DNA from: Marichromatium purpuratum 984
GTDB lineage: Bacteria; Pseudomonadota; Gammaproteobacteria; Chromatiales; Chromatiaceae
Direction of reading: 5' to 3'
NCBI RefSeq assembly: GCF_000224005.2
Contig: NZ_CP007031.1
Span: 545,501 to 609,500 of the forward strand
DNA: 64,000 bases
Below are positions 10,764 through 23,176 of the stretch, one piece after another (the first letter of the stretch is position 1; every line of letters starts with the position of its first letter). Both the position numbers and the translations under genes were made by a program. A model generated the notes under the pieces. That model did no database searches and was not told the origin of the DNA. It saw only the letters and a list, made by a program, of their open reading frames with translations.

Positions 10764-11351
10764 TCAGGGCAGGATCTCGATCGGGGTGCCGTCGGCCACC
10801 AGCGACCAGATCTGCTCGATCTCGGCGTTGTCGACGGCGATGCAGCCGGCGGTCCAGTCGCCGTTGCGGTTGGTGTCGGGACCGGTGCCGTGGACCATGA
10901 TGGCGCCGCCGGGGTCATCACCGTGGAGACGCGCGCGCAGCCGGTCGCCGGGACCGGGGTAGGAGATGTGCAGGGCGCGGTGGAAGCGGCTGGCGGGGTT
11001 GCGCCAGTCGATGCGATAGCGTCCCTCGGGGGTGCGGCCATCGCCCTCGCGGCGTTTGTGGCCGAGCGGCTGGAAGCCGAGCGCGATGGCGTAGCTTTGC
11101 AACACCGCGCCGTCGCGCAGCAGATAGAGTCGGCGCTCGGCCTTGCGCACGAGGACGCGGTCGGCCATGCCTGGACGCGGGGGGCGGAAGTCGTCGGGCG
11201 CGCTGGTCGGGCGCAGTGGTTGGGGGAGGGCGAGCAGCGACATCGCGCGTGCCGATGGCGGGAGCGTCAGCCCGAGCAGCGCGCCGAGCAGCGCCCGTCG
11301 CCCGGGTGTGGACGATGGACGTTGCTCGGTGGCGTGGATGACGCGGGGCAC
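10764..11351 (-). CDS. L,D-transpeptidase (YkuD domain), exported
   Basis: A 195-residue exported cell-wall enzyme. The N-terminus PGRRALLGALLGLTLPPSARA is a signal sequence with a twin arginine, which might mean Tat export. The YkuD domain runs from about residue 58 (DRVLVRKAERRLYLLRDG) to the end and holds the catalytic motif HGTGPDTNRNGDWTAGCIAV, with histidine and cysteine spaced as in murein L,D-transpeptidases. Such enzymes make 3-3 crosslinks or attach proteins to murein. I chose the GTG at 11351, preceded by GAGGA at 8-9 bases. It starts 20 bases after the MltD stop, so the two form a murein-remodelling operon. Which transpeptidase reaction it performs is not visible. Confidence 0.85.
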   Translation of the reverse strand: MPRVIHATEQRPSSTPGRRALLGALLGLTLPPSARAMSLLALPQPLRPTSAPDDFRPPRPGMADRVLVRKAERRLYLLRDGAVLQSYAIALGFQPLGHKRREGDGRTPEGRYRIDWRNPASRFHRALHISYPGPGDRLRARLHGDDPGGAIMVHGTGPDTNRNGDWTAGCIAVDNAEIEQIWSLVADGTPIEILP

Positions 11352-11371
11352 CGGGTCATCCTCGGGGCGGT

Positions 11372-12823
11372 TCAGCTCTTGTGCCGATAGATGCGCAGGG
11401 TGTCGCCGATGTCGAGACGCGAGTCGGAGAGGGCGTTCCAGCGCTGGAGGTCGTCGACGGTGACGCCGTAGCGGTGGGCGATCACGCTCATCGAGTCGCC
11501 GCTGCGCACCCGATAGGTGACCAGCGCATCGCTGCCGGGGATGCGCAGCTTCTGCCCCGGGCGCAGGGTGTCGTCGAGATCGAGATGATTGCTCTCGGCG
11601 AGTGTGCGCACCCCGAGGTCGTGACGGCGGGCGATGGCGCTGAGGGTCTCGCCGCGTTTGACCACGTGGACCAGTGCCTTGGGCGTCGTGCGCGCGGGCT
11701 TGGCGACGGCGACCGCCGGGCGTGCCTGCGGGGTGGCGCGCTCGCGGATATGGACACGGCTCGAGGCGCTGTAGGCCGCGGGCGTGACCACCTCGGTCTG
11801 GGCCAGCGCCTTGCGCAGCAGCGCGCCGCTGCCGGCCGGCACCAGCAGGTTGGCCTGGGCGCCGGGGGCGGTGCGCGCGCGCTTGAGACCGGGGTTGAGT
11901 CGCTTGAGGGTGGCCAGCTCGACGCCGCTGGCGTTGGCGAGCTTGGCCAGTTCGACCGCGCCCGGGGTGCGGATCAACTCGAGCTGGGGGCGATCGGGGA
12001 GCGGCGGCAGGGCCAGGCCGTACTGCCCGGGGGTCGCCACCAGACGCGCGGTGGCGAGGATCTGCGGTACATAGTCGCGGGTCTCGGCGGGCAGTTGCAG
12101 CGACCAGAAGTCGGTTGGCTGGCCCTGGCGACGATTGCGCTCGACGGCGTTGGCTACGCAGCCGGGGCCACAGTTGTAGGCGGCCATGGTGAGTGCCCAG
12201 TCGCCGTCGAACTGGGCGTTGAGCTGCTCGAGATAGTCGAGCGCGGCGCGAGTCGAGGCGAGCACGTCGCGTCGCTCGTCGCACCACTGGTCCTGACGCA
12301 GTCCCATGGCGCGTCCGGTGTAAGGCATGAACTGCCAGATCCCGGCGGCGGCCTTGGACGAGGTGGCGCCGGGGTTGTAGCGACTCTCGACCTGGGGCAG
12401 CAGCGCCAGCTCCATCGGTAGGCCGCGCCGTGCGATCTCGTCGACGATTAGGCGCAGGTAGGGGCGAGCGCGATCATTGAGCCGGGTGAGATAGCGCGGG
12501 TCGCGCTTGAAGCGTGCGATGACCGCCTCGACCCGCGGGTTGTGCTGGTCTTGCAGTCGCATGCCGGTGCGTACCCGGGTCCACAGGTCGCCACCGCCGG
12601 TGGTGGTTGCGAGACCCTGGCCGCCGCTGGTGGTCTCCAGGCCGCTGATGTCGACCGCAGGTCGGACGAAGCCGTATTCGCGGGCCGAGACGATCTGGGG
12701 GCGTGCGTCCGAGTCCTGTTCGGCGCGAGTGAGGGGTGAGTCCTTGACGCAGCCCGAGAGAACGGGCGCGAGCAACAGGGGCAGCGCGCACAGCGTGCGT
12801 GCCAGACGTGAAACATCAGGCAT
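11372..12823 (-). CDS. mltD: Membrane-bound lytic murein transglycosylase D with two LysM domains
   Basis: A 483-residue outer-membrane lipoprotein: the signal peptide ends in a lipobox, LLSGC, at about residue 25. The SLT catalytic domain (about 110-260) contains LALLPQVESRYNP with the catalytic glutamate, SSKAAAGIWQFMP and MAAYNCGPG. Two LysM peptidoglycan-binding repeats follow in the last 110 residues (VVKRGETLSAIARRHDLGV and YRVRSGDSMSVIAHRYGV). The enzyme cleaves glycan strands to form anhydro-muropeptides. It is the first gene of a two-gene unit with the L,D-transpeptidase. Confidence 0.93.
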   Translation of the reverse strand: MPDVSRLARTLCALPLLLAPVLSGCVKDSPLTRAEQDSDARPQIVSAREYGFVRPAVDISGLETTSGGQGLATTTGGGDLWTRVRTGMRLQDQHNPRVEAVIARFKRDPRYLTRLNDRARPYLRLIVDEIARRGLPMELALLPQVESRYNPGATSSKAAAGIWQFMPYTGRAMGLRQDQWCDERRDVLASTRAALDYLEQLNAQFDGDWALTMAAYNCGPGCVANAVERNRRQGQPTDFWSLQLPAETRDYVPQILATARLVATPGQYGLALPPLPDRPQLELIRTPGAVELAKLANASGVELATLKRLNPGLKRARTAPGAQANLLVPAGSGALLRKALAQTEVVTPAAYSASSRVHIRERATPQARPAVAVAKPARTTPKALVHVVKRGETLSAIARRHDLGVRTLAESNHLDLDDTLRPGQKLRIPGSDALVTYRVRSGDSMSVIAHRYGVTVDDLQRWNALSDSRLDIGDTLRIYRHKS

Positions 12824-13000
12824 TGAATCCCCGGGGAGGCGTTAAGTGTTTGTAAAGAAGGATTTTTTGAATTCTCGCGCGACATCATAAGTCAAACCCG
12901 GGGTCGATTTCCAGGTCCGGCGTCGGGAATTGCGTGAGCCTGAGTAGACGACAGCGCGGGGTCGCTGCGGTTAACATGGCCGCCTCGAAGAGGCTGCCGC

Positions 13001-13762
13001 ATGACTGCTTGCAAGGGGCCGGATTCCCCGCTCGCCCAACTCCAGCGCTGGTATCGCTCGCCGCTCGGCACCGAGCTGGCGCGGCTCGAGTGTGCCTGCG
13101 TGCAGCAGCTGCTGCATGACACCTTCGGCTATTATCTGGTGCAGGTCGGGGTCACCGAGAGCTTCCGTGACGCGCTCGCCACCAGTCGGATCCGGCATCG
13201 CATCGCCATGCCCTGCGATCCGCCGCCGCTGGCCCGGGCCCCGGCGATCGTCGGTCTGGCCTCGCAGTTGCCACTGGCTTCGGACAGTATCGATGCGCTC
13301 TTCCTGCCCCATACCCTCGATTTCTCGCCCGAGCCGCAGGCGGTGCTGCGCGAGGCCGAGCGCATCCTGATCCCCGAGGGGCGACTCATCGTCATCGGCT
13401 TCAATGCCATCAGCACCTGGGGCCTGCGCGGCCTGTTGCGAGGCTCGCGGGGGCCGGCGCCCTGGTGCGGACGCTTTCGTACCAACTATCAGATGGAGGC
13501 CTGGTTGTCCGATCTCGGTTTTGCGCTCGAGCGGCGCGAGTTCCTGATGTTCCGTCCCCCCCTGACCGGCGCGCTCGGCCCCGGTGGACCACGCATCGAG
13601 GCCCTGGGGCGACGCCTGATGCCAACGCTCGGCGGGGTCTATGTGCTGCGAGCGGTCAAGCGGGTATCGACACTCATTCCGCTGCGCTCGTCGTGGCGTG
13701 GCCGTCGACAATTGTTGCCGGGACGGGTCGAGCCGACCGCGCGGAGGAATCCAAATGTCTGA
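13001..13762 (+). CDS. SAM-dependent methyltransferase (YafS-like)
   Basis: A 253-residue class I methyltransferase of the Methyltransf_11 type. The SAM site is unusual: the first motif is weak (YYLVQVGV, about residues 46-53), and the region [38 protein letters not shown] (about 101-138) carries the later motifs clearly. The substrate is unknown. The arrangement methyltransferase-rnhA-dnaQ is the same as yafS-rnhA-dnaQ in enteric bacteria, which supports orthology. Its stop overlaps the rnhA start by 8 bases. The basic tail ([13 protein letters not shown]) is not conserved in the family as far as I recall. Confidence 0.82.
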   Translation: MTACKGPDSPLAQLQRWYRSPLGTELARLECACVQQLLHDTFGYYLVQVGVTESFRDALATSRIRHRIAMPCDPPPLARAPAIVGLASQLPLASDSIDALFLPHTLDFSPEPQAVLREAERILIPEGRLIVIGFNAISTWGLRGLLRGSRGPAPWCGRFRTNYQMEAWLSDLGFALERREFLMFRPPLTGALGPGGPRIEALGRRLMPTLGGVYVLRAVKRVSTLIPLRSSWRGRRQLLPGRVEPTARRNPNV

Positions 13763-14186
13763 GGCGGTGCACGCCTATACCGATGGTGCCTGCAAGGGCA
13801 ATCCCGGCCCTGGTGGCTGGGGGGTGCTGCTGTGCTGGGGCGAGGCCGAGAAGAGCCTCTGCGGCGGCGAGCGCGAGACCACCAACAATCGCATGGAGTT
13901 GATGGCGGTGATCATGGCGCTGGAGTCGCTCAAGCGGTCGAGCGAGATCGAGATCACCACCGACTCGCAGTACGTCAAGCGCGGGGTGGGCGAGTGGATG
14001 CCGCGCTGGAAGCGCAACGGCTGGCGCACCGCCAGTCGCCAGCCGGTGAAGAACCGCGACCTGTGGGAGCGGCTCGACGCCGCGCTCGCCGATCATCAGG
14101 TGCGCTGGCACTGGGTCAAGGGGCATGCCGGGCACCCGGGCAACGAGCGCGCCGATCAGCTCGCCAATCAGGGCATTCCGAGGTAG
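13755..14186 (+). CDS. rnhA: Ribonuclease HI
   Basis: A 143-residue enzyme that degrades the RNA strand of RNA-DNA hybrids. The catalytic acids are in [16 protein letters not shown] (Asp, residue 9), [13 protein letters not shown] (Glu), [10 protein letters not shown] (Asp) and the C-terminal NERADQLAN (Asp), with the handle region [12 protein letters not shown] between them. Length is normal. It overlaps the methyltransferase by 8 bases and lies 6 bases before dnaQ. Confidence 0.97.
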   Translation: MSEAVHAYTDGACKGNPGPGGWGVLLCWGEAEKSLCGGERETTNNRMELMAVIMALESLKRSSEIEITTDSQYVKRGVGEWMPRWKRNGWRTASRQPVKNRDLWERLDAALADHQVRWHWVKGHAGHPGNERADQLANQGIPR

Positions 14187-14192
14187 CCGGCC

Positions 14193-14924
14193 ATGCAGCA
14201 GACACGTCAAATCGTGCTCGATACCGAGACTACGGGTCTCGATCCGCAGGACGGGCATCGCATCATCGAGATCGGCTGTGTGGAGCTGATCGACCGACGC
14301 CTGACCCGCAACAACTTCCATCGCTATCTCCAGCCCGATCGCGAGATCGATGCCGGTGCGGTCGAGGTGCACGGCATCACCAACGACTTCCTCGCCGACA
14401 AGCCACGCTTCGGCGAGCTGGCCGAGGCCTTTCTCGATTACGTGCGCGGCGCCGAGCTGATCATCCACAACGCCGCCTTCGATGTCGGCTTCCTCGACCA
14501 CGAGCTGCGGCTGTGGCAGCCGGAGGCGCCGCGCATCGAAGCGCTGTGCTCGGTCACCGACACCCTGATGATGGCGCGCCGCCTCCATCCGGGGCAGCGC
14601 AACAGCCTCGATGCGCTGTGCAAGCGCTACGACGTCGACAACTCGCAGCGCGACCTGCACGGCGCCCTGCTCGACGCCGAGATCCTCGCCGATGTCTATC
14701 TGGCGATGACTGGTGGACAGGTGAAACTCGGGCTCGGTGAGGTCGAGACGGTGGGCGAGGGCGCCCAGGGCGCGACCGGCGAGCATGGCCGGATCAGCGC
14801 CGAGCGTCCGCCGTTGCGAGTGGTGCGAGCCGATGGGCGCGCGCTCGGGGCGCACGCGGCCCGGCTCGAGGCGATCGACAAGGCCAGCGCCGAGGGCTGT
14901 CTGTGGTTGCGCGAGCCGGGTTGA
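14193..14924 (+). CDS. dnaQ: DNA polymerase III epsilon subunit (proofreading exonuclease)
   Basis: A 243-residue 3'-5' exonuclease of the DnaQ group. The DEDDh motifs are VLDTETTGLDP (Exo I), IIHNAAFDVGFLD (Exo II) and DLHGALLDAEILADVY (Exo III). The C-terminal tail after about residue 180 is the flexible part that in E. coli contacts the polymerase alpha subunit. rnhA and dnaQ are usually divergent and overlapping in E. coli; here they run in the same direction with a 6-base gap. Confidence 0.95.
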   Translation: MQQTRQIVLDTETTGLDPQDGHRIIEIGCVELIDRRLTRNNFHRYLQPDREIDAGAVEVHGITNDFLADKPRFGELAEAFLDYVRGAELIIHNAAFDVGFLDHELRLWQPEAPRIEALCSVTDTLMMARRLHPGQRNSLDALCKRYDVDNSQRDLHGALLDAEILADVYLAMTGGQVKLGLGEVETVGEGAQGATGEHGRISAERPPLRVVRADGRALGAHAARLEAIDKASAEGCLWLREPG

Positions 14925-15023
14925 GCTGCGGTGTGCCGAATGCTGGGGCGTGAGCCGTGTTCGCCCCTCGCGTCTCGGGGGAGGCGACCTGCGCGCCCCT
15001 GAGGATGCAGCGATGCGGTGCGC

Positions 15024-15782
15024 TCAGCGCTGCTGGTTCTGGCGTCGGCCCTGACCGTTGCCGCCGACCAGGGCCTCGAGCGCGGGCAGGTCGAGCAATT
15101 CGATGTGCTTGCGGTCGACGCGCATCAGGCCGTCGTCCTGGAAGCGGGTGAACAGCCGGCTGACGGTCTCCACCGCGAGTCCGAGATAGTTGCCGATCTC
15201 GTGGCGCGACATGCTGAGATAGAAGTCGGAAGGCGACAGTCCGCGCTTGTGCAGGCGTTGCGAGAGGCTGAGCAGGAAGGCGGCGAGACGCTCCTCGGCG
15301 TTCTTCTTGCCGAGCAGCAGCAGCATGTCGGTATCGTGCCCGATCTCCTTGCTCAGCAGCCGGTACATCTGATGCTGCAGGCTGGGGATGGAGCAGGTGA
15401 GTTCCTCGAGCCGCTGGAAGGGGATCTCGCAGATCGCCGAGGTCTCGAGCACCTTGGCCGAGCAAGCGTGCTCGTCCTTGTCGATGGCGTCGAGACCGAT
15501 GATCTCGCCGGGCAGGTGAAAGCCGAGCACCTGTTCGCCGCCCTCGGGGCTGGGGGCGAAGGTCTTCACCGAGCCGGTCTTGACCACGTAGAGCGAACGG
15601 AAACGGTCGCCGTCGCGAAACAGGAAGTCACCCCGATGCAGCGGACGCGTGCGCTTGACGATGTCGTCGAGGCGCTCGACGTCCTCCTGTGTCAGCCCAA
15701 CGGGCAGGCACAGGGATGAGAGTGTGCAATTCTTGCATGCGACTCGAATCGTCTCTAACGAAACCACTTTTCGCTGGCTCAC
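15024..15782 (-). CDS. fnr: FNR-type oxygen-sensing transcription regulator
   Basis: A 252-residue CRP/FNR regulator. Four cysteines positioned like those of E. coli FNR bind an oxygen-labile [4Fe-4S] cluster: C16, C19 and C25 in CKNCTLSSLC and C107 in EHACSA. The cNMP-fold sensor spans about 30-150. The helix-turn-helix near the end (SRHEIGNYLGLAVETVSRLF) has the E..SR recognition residues for TTGAT half sites. I start it at the GTG at 15782, preceded by GGAAAGG, because an in-frame ATG at 15866 would place the FNR box at 15828 inside the coding region and make the protein longer than usual. It probably adjusts itself and anaerobic genes such as the cbb3 and Feo sets. Confidence 0.93.
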   Translation of the reverse strand: MSQRKVVSLETIRVACKNCTLSSLCLPVGLTQEDVERLDDIVKRTRPLHRGDFLFRDGDRFRSLYVVKTGSVKTFAPSPEGGEQVLGFHLPGEIIGLDAIDKDEHACSAKVLETSAICEIPFQRLEELTCSIPSLQHQMYRLLSKEIGHDTDMLLLLGKKNAEERLAAFLLSLSQRLHKRGLSPSDFYLSMSRHEIGNYLGLAVETVSRLFTRFQDDGLMRVDRKHIELLDLPALEALVGGNGQGRRQNQQR

Positions 15783-15827
15783 GACAACACACCTTTCCGC
15801 CGGCCGCCCTCTGATTGGGTGACCGTA

Positions 15828-15841
15828 TTGATCTGGATCAA
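15828..15841 (-). promoter_or_regulatory. FNR box in the fnr leader
   Basis: TTGATCTGGATCAA is a perfect TTGAT-N4-ATCAA site. Its centre lies 52 bases before the chosen GTG start of fnr, which suggests self-regulation. Confidence 0.85.
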
Positions 15842-15923
15842 ATATCCTCTTTTTAACCGGAACCATCTCGGATTACAAGCCGGTTAACGTCTCGGCGTAC
15901 CCGTAATGGCGACGATTGCCCAC

Positions 15924-15953
15924 AAAAAAGCCGCGCCAGGACTGGCGCGGCTT
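15924..15953 (-). terminator. Rho-independent terminator of the sulfur-globule protein gene
   Basis: Read on the minus strand, GCCGCGCCAG pairs with CTGGCGCGGC around a two-base loop and is followed by a run of six T. It lies about 35 bases after the stop and separates this transcript from fnr downstream. Confidence 0.88.
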
Positions 15954-15985
15954 CTTGTCGGCGCTGCGCTGGGCGCAGCCGCGGA

Positions 15986-16399
15986 TTACTTGGCGCTGCT
16001 CTCCGCGGGGGCCGCCGGCGCGGCCGGTGCGCCGTAGGGCGCATAGGGGGCGCCGCCGTAGTAGGGCGCGCCATAGCCGTAAGGGGCGCCGTAGCCGTAA
16101 GGCGCGCCATAGCCGTAGGGACCGTACCCGCCGTAGTAGGGGTGGTCATAGCCGTAGCCGTAGCCACGGCCCCAGCCGCGCCCACGACCCCAGCCACGTC
16201 CGCCGCCGCTCATGTTCATGTTGAAGTCGCCCCAGCCGTCTCCGAACATGTCGTTGAACCAGTCGCCCCAGCCGGAGCCGTAGCCCGGCCCGTAGCCACC
16301 CCAACCGGGGCCGCCCCACCATGCCTGGGCGGTGTTCATCGAGAAGGCAGCGGTACCGCTGATGGCGGCGATACCGATCACTTTCGCAAGCTTATGCAT
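15986..16399 (-). CDS. sgp: Sulfur globule envelope protein, Gly/Tyr-rich
   Basis: A 137-residue exported protein. The signal peptide [20 protein letters not shown] ends at about NTAQA, and the mature part begins [13 protein letters not shown]. It is almost wholly Gly, Tyr, Pro, Trp and Asn/Asp, with repeats of the type [12 protein letters not shown] and a short Ala/Pro/Ser tail. This composition is that of the proteins that coat periplasmic sulfur globules in purple sulfur bacteria (SgpA/B/C of Allochromatium). These structural proteins form a monolayer around stored sulfur. Which of the paralogs it is cannot be said. AGGAG lies 7 bases before the ATG. It has its own promoter and terminator. 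A general glycine-rich secreted protein is the alternative. Confidence 0.82.
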   Translation of the reverse strand: MHKLAKVIGIAAISGTAAFSMNTAQAWWGGPGWGGYGPGYGSGWGDWFNDMFGDGWGDFNMNMSGGGRGWGRGRGWGRGYGYGYDHPYYGGYGPYGYGAPYGYGAPYGYGAPYYGGAPYAPYGAPAAPAAPAESSAK

Positions 16400-16493
16400 A
16401 TTGCCACTCCTGACTATTGAAATGCTTCAGCCGTGTGTGGTCCGCCCGCTTGGGCGGAGGGGCGCGTCGGTCTCCGAGACGAGGCGCAAGCGG

Positions 16494-16522
16494 AATATAC
16501 GCGGCACGCTTGGCTTTGTGAA
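16494..16522 (-). promoter_or_regulatory. Sigma-70-type promoter of the sulfur-globule protein gene
   Basis: TTCACA (16522-16517) and TATATT (16499-16494) are spaced by exactly 17 bases on the minus strand. The leader of about 88 bases contains a stable stem (TCCGCCC with GGGCGGA, 16441-16457), which may stabilise a strongly expressed mRNA. Confidence 0.7.
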
Positions 16523-16611
16523 GGTGAGCGGGGCGGCGAATCGTGTACGTTGAGTCGGGGCCGGCAACCCATGACACGCCTCGGATTGAGCCGAGGACGC
16601 GATTTTGGTAG

Positions 16612-20514
<3,903 letters not shown>

Positions 20515-20573
20515 ACGACGCCCCCGGTCGTCGCTGAGCCTGCCCCGGGCCGCCGTTCTCGAGCACCTCATCC

Positions 20574-20870
20574 ATGCGCCTGCTGATCGCGTTGCTGGTG
20601 TTCGTGCTGTTGGCGCTCCACTACCGGCTGTGGGTCGGTGACGGGAGCCAGGCCGAACTCGCCGCGCTGCGCCAGGAGATCGCCGCGCAGCGTGTCGAAC
20701 TCGAGCGCCTCGGCGCACGCAACGCCAAGCTGCGCGCCGAGGTGGTCGATCTCGGCAGCGGGCTCGAAGCGCTCGAGGAGCGCGCCCGCGCCGAACTCGG
20801 CATGATCAGGCCCGGGGAGACCTTCCTGCAGGTGATCGAACCTCGCCCCTCCGTGGAGCCCCCGCATTGA
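20574..20870 (+). CDS. ftsB: Cell division protein FtsB
   Basis: A 98-residue bitopic inner-membrane protein. One helix at about residues 3-19 (LLIALLVFVLLALHYRLW) is followed by a coiled coil (about 28-72; QAELAALRQEIAAQRVELERL) and the conserved ARAELGMIRPGETFLQVI. It joins FtsL and FtsQ in the division complex. Its stop overlaps the ispD start. Confidence 0.95.
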   Translation: MRLLIALLVFVLLALHYRLWVGDGSQAELAALRQEIAAQRVELERLGARNAKLRAEVVDLGSGLEALEERARAELGMIRPGETFLQVIEPRPSVEPPH

Positions 20871-21577
20871 CCGCCAAACCCGCCTTCTGGGCAGTGATCC
20901 CCGCCGCCGGCGTCGGCCGACGGATGGGGAGCGCCATCCCCAAGCAATATCTCGATCTCGCCGACCGGACGGTGATCGAACACACCCTCGAGTGCTTCGT
21001 CGAGCACCCCGCCATCGCCGGTGTGGTGGTCGCCGTCGATCCCGCCGACCCCTATTGGCCCGAGACCCGTTACGCCACCCATCCCCGGGTGATCCGCGCG
21101 CCGGGTGGCGCGGAGCGCTGCAATTCGGTGCTCAACGGGCTCGAGGCGCTGAGCGGACAGGCCGCCGAAGACGACTGGGTGCTGGTGCACGATGCCGCGC
21201 GCCCCTGTCTGCGCCGCTCGGATCTCGACGCCATGCTCGAGGGGCTGGCCGATGATCCGGTCGGCGGCATTCTCGCGGTGCAGGTGCGCGACACCATGAA
21301 GCGCGCCGGTGCGGAGGGTCGGATCGAGACCACCGTTGAGCGCAGCGCCCTGTGGCACGCCTTCACCCCGCAGATGTTCCGCCTCGGGACGCTGCGTCAG
21401 GCACTGCGTCAGGCGCTCGCCGAGGGCGCGCTGGTCACCGACGAGGCCTCGGCGATCGAGCGCCTGGGGCAGGCCCCGCGGCTGCTCGAGGGCCAGTCGG
21501 ACAACCTCAAGATCACCCGTCCCGAGGATCTGGCGCTGGCCCGTTTCCATCTGCAGCAGCAGGGGCGTCTCGACTGA
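20867..21577 (+). CDS. ispD: 2-C-methyl-D-erythritol 4-phosphate cytidylyltransferase
   Basis: A 236-residue enzyme of the MEP isoprenoid pathway that joins CTP and MEP. The CTP loop is IPAAGVGRRMGSAIPKQYL, and VLVHDAARPCL, VRDTMKR and LKITRPEDLALA follow as in the family. The start is a TTG at 20867 that overlaps the ftsB stop; no ATG or GTG lies nearby that keeps the conserved AVIPAAG at the usual distance. Carotenoids and bacteriochlorophyll side chains would draw on this pathway in a phototroph. Confidence 0.95.
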   Translation: MTAKPAFWAVIPAAGVGRRMGSAIPKQYLDLADRTVIEHTLECFVEHPAIAGVVVAVDPADPYWPETRYATHPRVIRAPGGAERCNSVLNGLEALSGQAAEDDWVLVHDAARPCLRRSDLDAMLEGLADDPVGGILAVQVRDTMKRAGAEGRIETTVERSALWHAFTPQMFRLGTLRQALRQALAEGALVTDEASAIERLGQAPRLLEGQSDNLKITRPEDLALARFHLQQQGRLD

Positions 21578-21647
21578 GAACAACCGCTGTACCGGGGCGA
21601 CGGATAGGCCCCGGCTTCCTTCAACCTGCCTTCGGAGAATGCGTTCC

Positions 21648-22118
21648 ATGTTGATTGGTCAGGGTTTCGATGCCCATCGTTTCGCCCCCGGATGCCGACT
21701 GGTGCTCGGTGGTGTGGAGATTCCCCACGAGCTGGGACTGACCGCCCACTCCGACGGCGACGTGCTGATTCATGCGCTGTGCGATGCCCTGCTCGGCGCC
21801 GCCGGGCTCGGCGACATCGGTCGTCATTTCCCCGACAACGATCAGGCCTATGCCGGGATCGACAGCCGCATCCTGCTGCGCCGGGTGATCGCCAGCCTGC
21901 ACGAGCGCGGCCTGCGGGTGCACAACGCCGACATGACGCTGATCGCCCAGCAGCCCAAGCTCGCGCCCTATATCGACACCATGCGCGAGGTGCTCGCCGG
22001 GGACCTGCAGTGTGAACCGGCGCGGGTCAACGTCAAGGCCACCACCATGGAGCAGATGGGCTTCACCGGTCGCGGCGAGGGCATCGCCGCCTCGGCCTCG
22101 GTGCTGCTGGTCGAATGA
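21648..22118 (+). CDS. ispF: 2-C-methyl-D-erythritol 2,4-cyclodiphosphate synthase
   Basis: A 156-residue enzyme that forms the cyclic diphosphate of the MEP pathway. Motifs: GFDAHRF with zinc-binding Asp and His, LGGVEIPHELGLTAHSDGDVLIHALCDALLGA, GDIGRHFPD and VKATTMEQMGFTGRGEGIAA. I use the ATG at 21648: the nearest GGAG lies 10 bases upstream, whereas the ATG at 21639 would touch it. The stop overlaps truD by 4 bases (ATGA). Confidence 0.96.
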   Translation: MLIGQGFDAHRFAPGCRLVLGGVEIPHELGLTAHSDGDVLIHALCDALLGAAGLGDIGRHFPDNDQAYAGIDSRILLRRVIASLHERGLRVHNADMTLIAQQPKLAPYIDTMREVLAGDLQCEPARVNVKATTMEQMGFTGRGEGIAASASVLLVE

Positions 22119-23176
22119 GCCAGCCGCCGCTGCCCGGGCACACCCCCTTCGCGCAGTTGCCGCGCGCCTATGGCGCGCCGCTCGGGCGCGGTCGGCTGCG
22201 GGTCGAACCGGAGGACTTCCAGGTCGAGGAGCGGCTCGCCTTCGAGCCCGACGGTGACGGCGAGCACCTGCTGCTGTGGGTGCGCAAGCGCGAGGCTAAT
22301 ACCGAGTGGGTGGCGCGGCGGCTGGCCGCCTGCGCCGGGGTGGCGGTCTCGGCGGTCGGCTATGCCGGGCTCAAGGACCGTCACGCGGTCACCTGGCAGT
22401 GGTTCTCGCTGCCGCGCCCGCGTGCCGGCGAGCCGGACTGGTCGGCGCTTGCCACCGACGGCATCGAGGTGCTGGAGGTCCACGCCCATCGGCGCAAGCT
22501 GCGGCGCGGCGCGCTGGTCGGCAACCGCTTCCGTCTCCTGATGCGCGACCTCGCCCCCGACCCCGAGGCCCTGGCCGAGCGGGTCGCGGCGATCGGCGCG
22601 CGCGGCGTGCCCAACTACTTCGGTGAGCAGCGCTTCGGGCGCGACGGTGGCAACCTCGCCCAGGCCCATGCGCTGTTCAGCGGCGCGCCGGTGCCTCGGG
22701 TGTCGCGTCATGTGCGCGGGCTGTGGCTGTCGGCGGCACGCTCGCAGCTGTTCAACGAGACGCTCGCCGGGCGGGTGGCCGACGACTGCTGGGATCGACC
22801 GCTCGATGGGGATCGTCTGCAGCTCGATGGCTGCAACTCGCACTTCGCCGTCGAGACCGTCGATGAAACGCTGCTGACGCGCTGTGCCCGACTCGACGTC
22901 CACCCCACCGGCCCGCTGTGGGGCGAGGGCGCGCCGCCGAGCCGGGGCGAGGTGTTGGCGCGTGAGCAAGCGGTGGCCACCGCCTTCCCCGGCTGGCCCG
23001 AGGGGCTGGCGGCGGCGGGGCTGGCGCAGGAGCGGCGCGCGCTGCGTCTGCCGGTGTTCGACCTCGTCGCCGAACAGCTCGACGGCGGTGTGCGCCTCAC
23101 CTTCGAGCTGCCCGCCGGGGCCTATGCCACGGCGGTGTTGCGCGAACTGCTCGATGATTGGGCCACCGTCGACTAG
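22115..23176 (+). CDS. truD: tRNA pseudouridine(13) synthase TruD
   Basis: A 353-residue enzyme that makes pseudouridine 13 in tRNA-Glu. The catalytic aspartate is in AVGYAGLKDRHAVTWQW (about residues 76-92), with VPNYFGEQRFGRDGGNLAQA and LFNETLAGR further on, all typical of TruD. It begins within the ispF stop. In many gammaproteobacteria surE comes next; here a convergent signalling gene does, overlapping the truD end by 4 bases. Confidence 0.95.
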   Translation: MSQPPLPGHTPFAQLPRAYGAPLGRGRLRVEPEDFQVEERLAFEPDGDGEHLLLWVRKREANTEWVARRLAACAGVAVSAVGYAGLKDRHAVTWQWFSLPRPRAGEPDWSALATDGIEVLEVHAHRRKLRRGALVGNRFRLLMRDLAPDPEALAERVAAIGARGVPNYFGEQRFGRDGGNLAQAHALFSGAPVPRVSRHVRGLWLSAARSQLFNETLAGRVADDCWDRPLDGDRLQLDGCNSHFAVETVDETLLTRCARLDVHPTGPLWGEGAPPSRGEVLAREQAVATAFPGWPEGLAAAGLAQERRALRLPVFDLVAEQLDGGVRLTFELPAGAYATAVLRELLDDWATVD

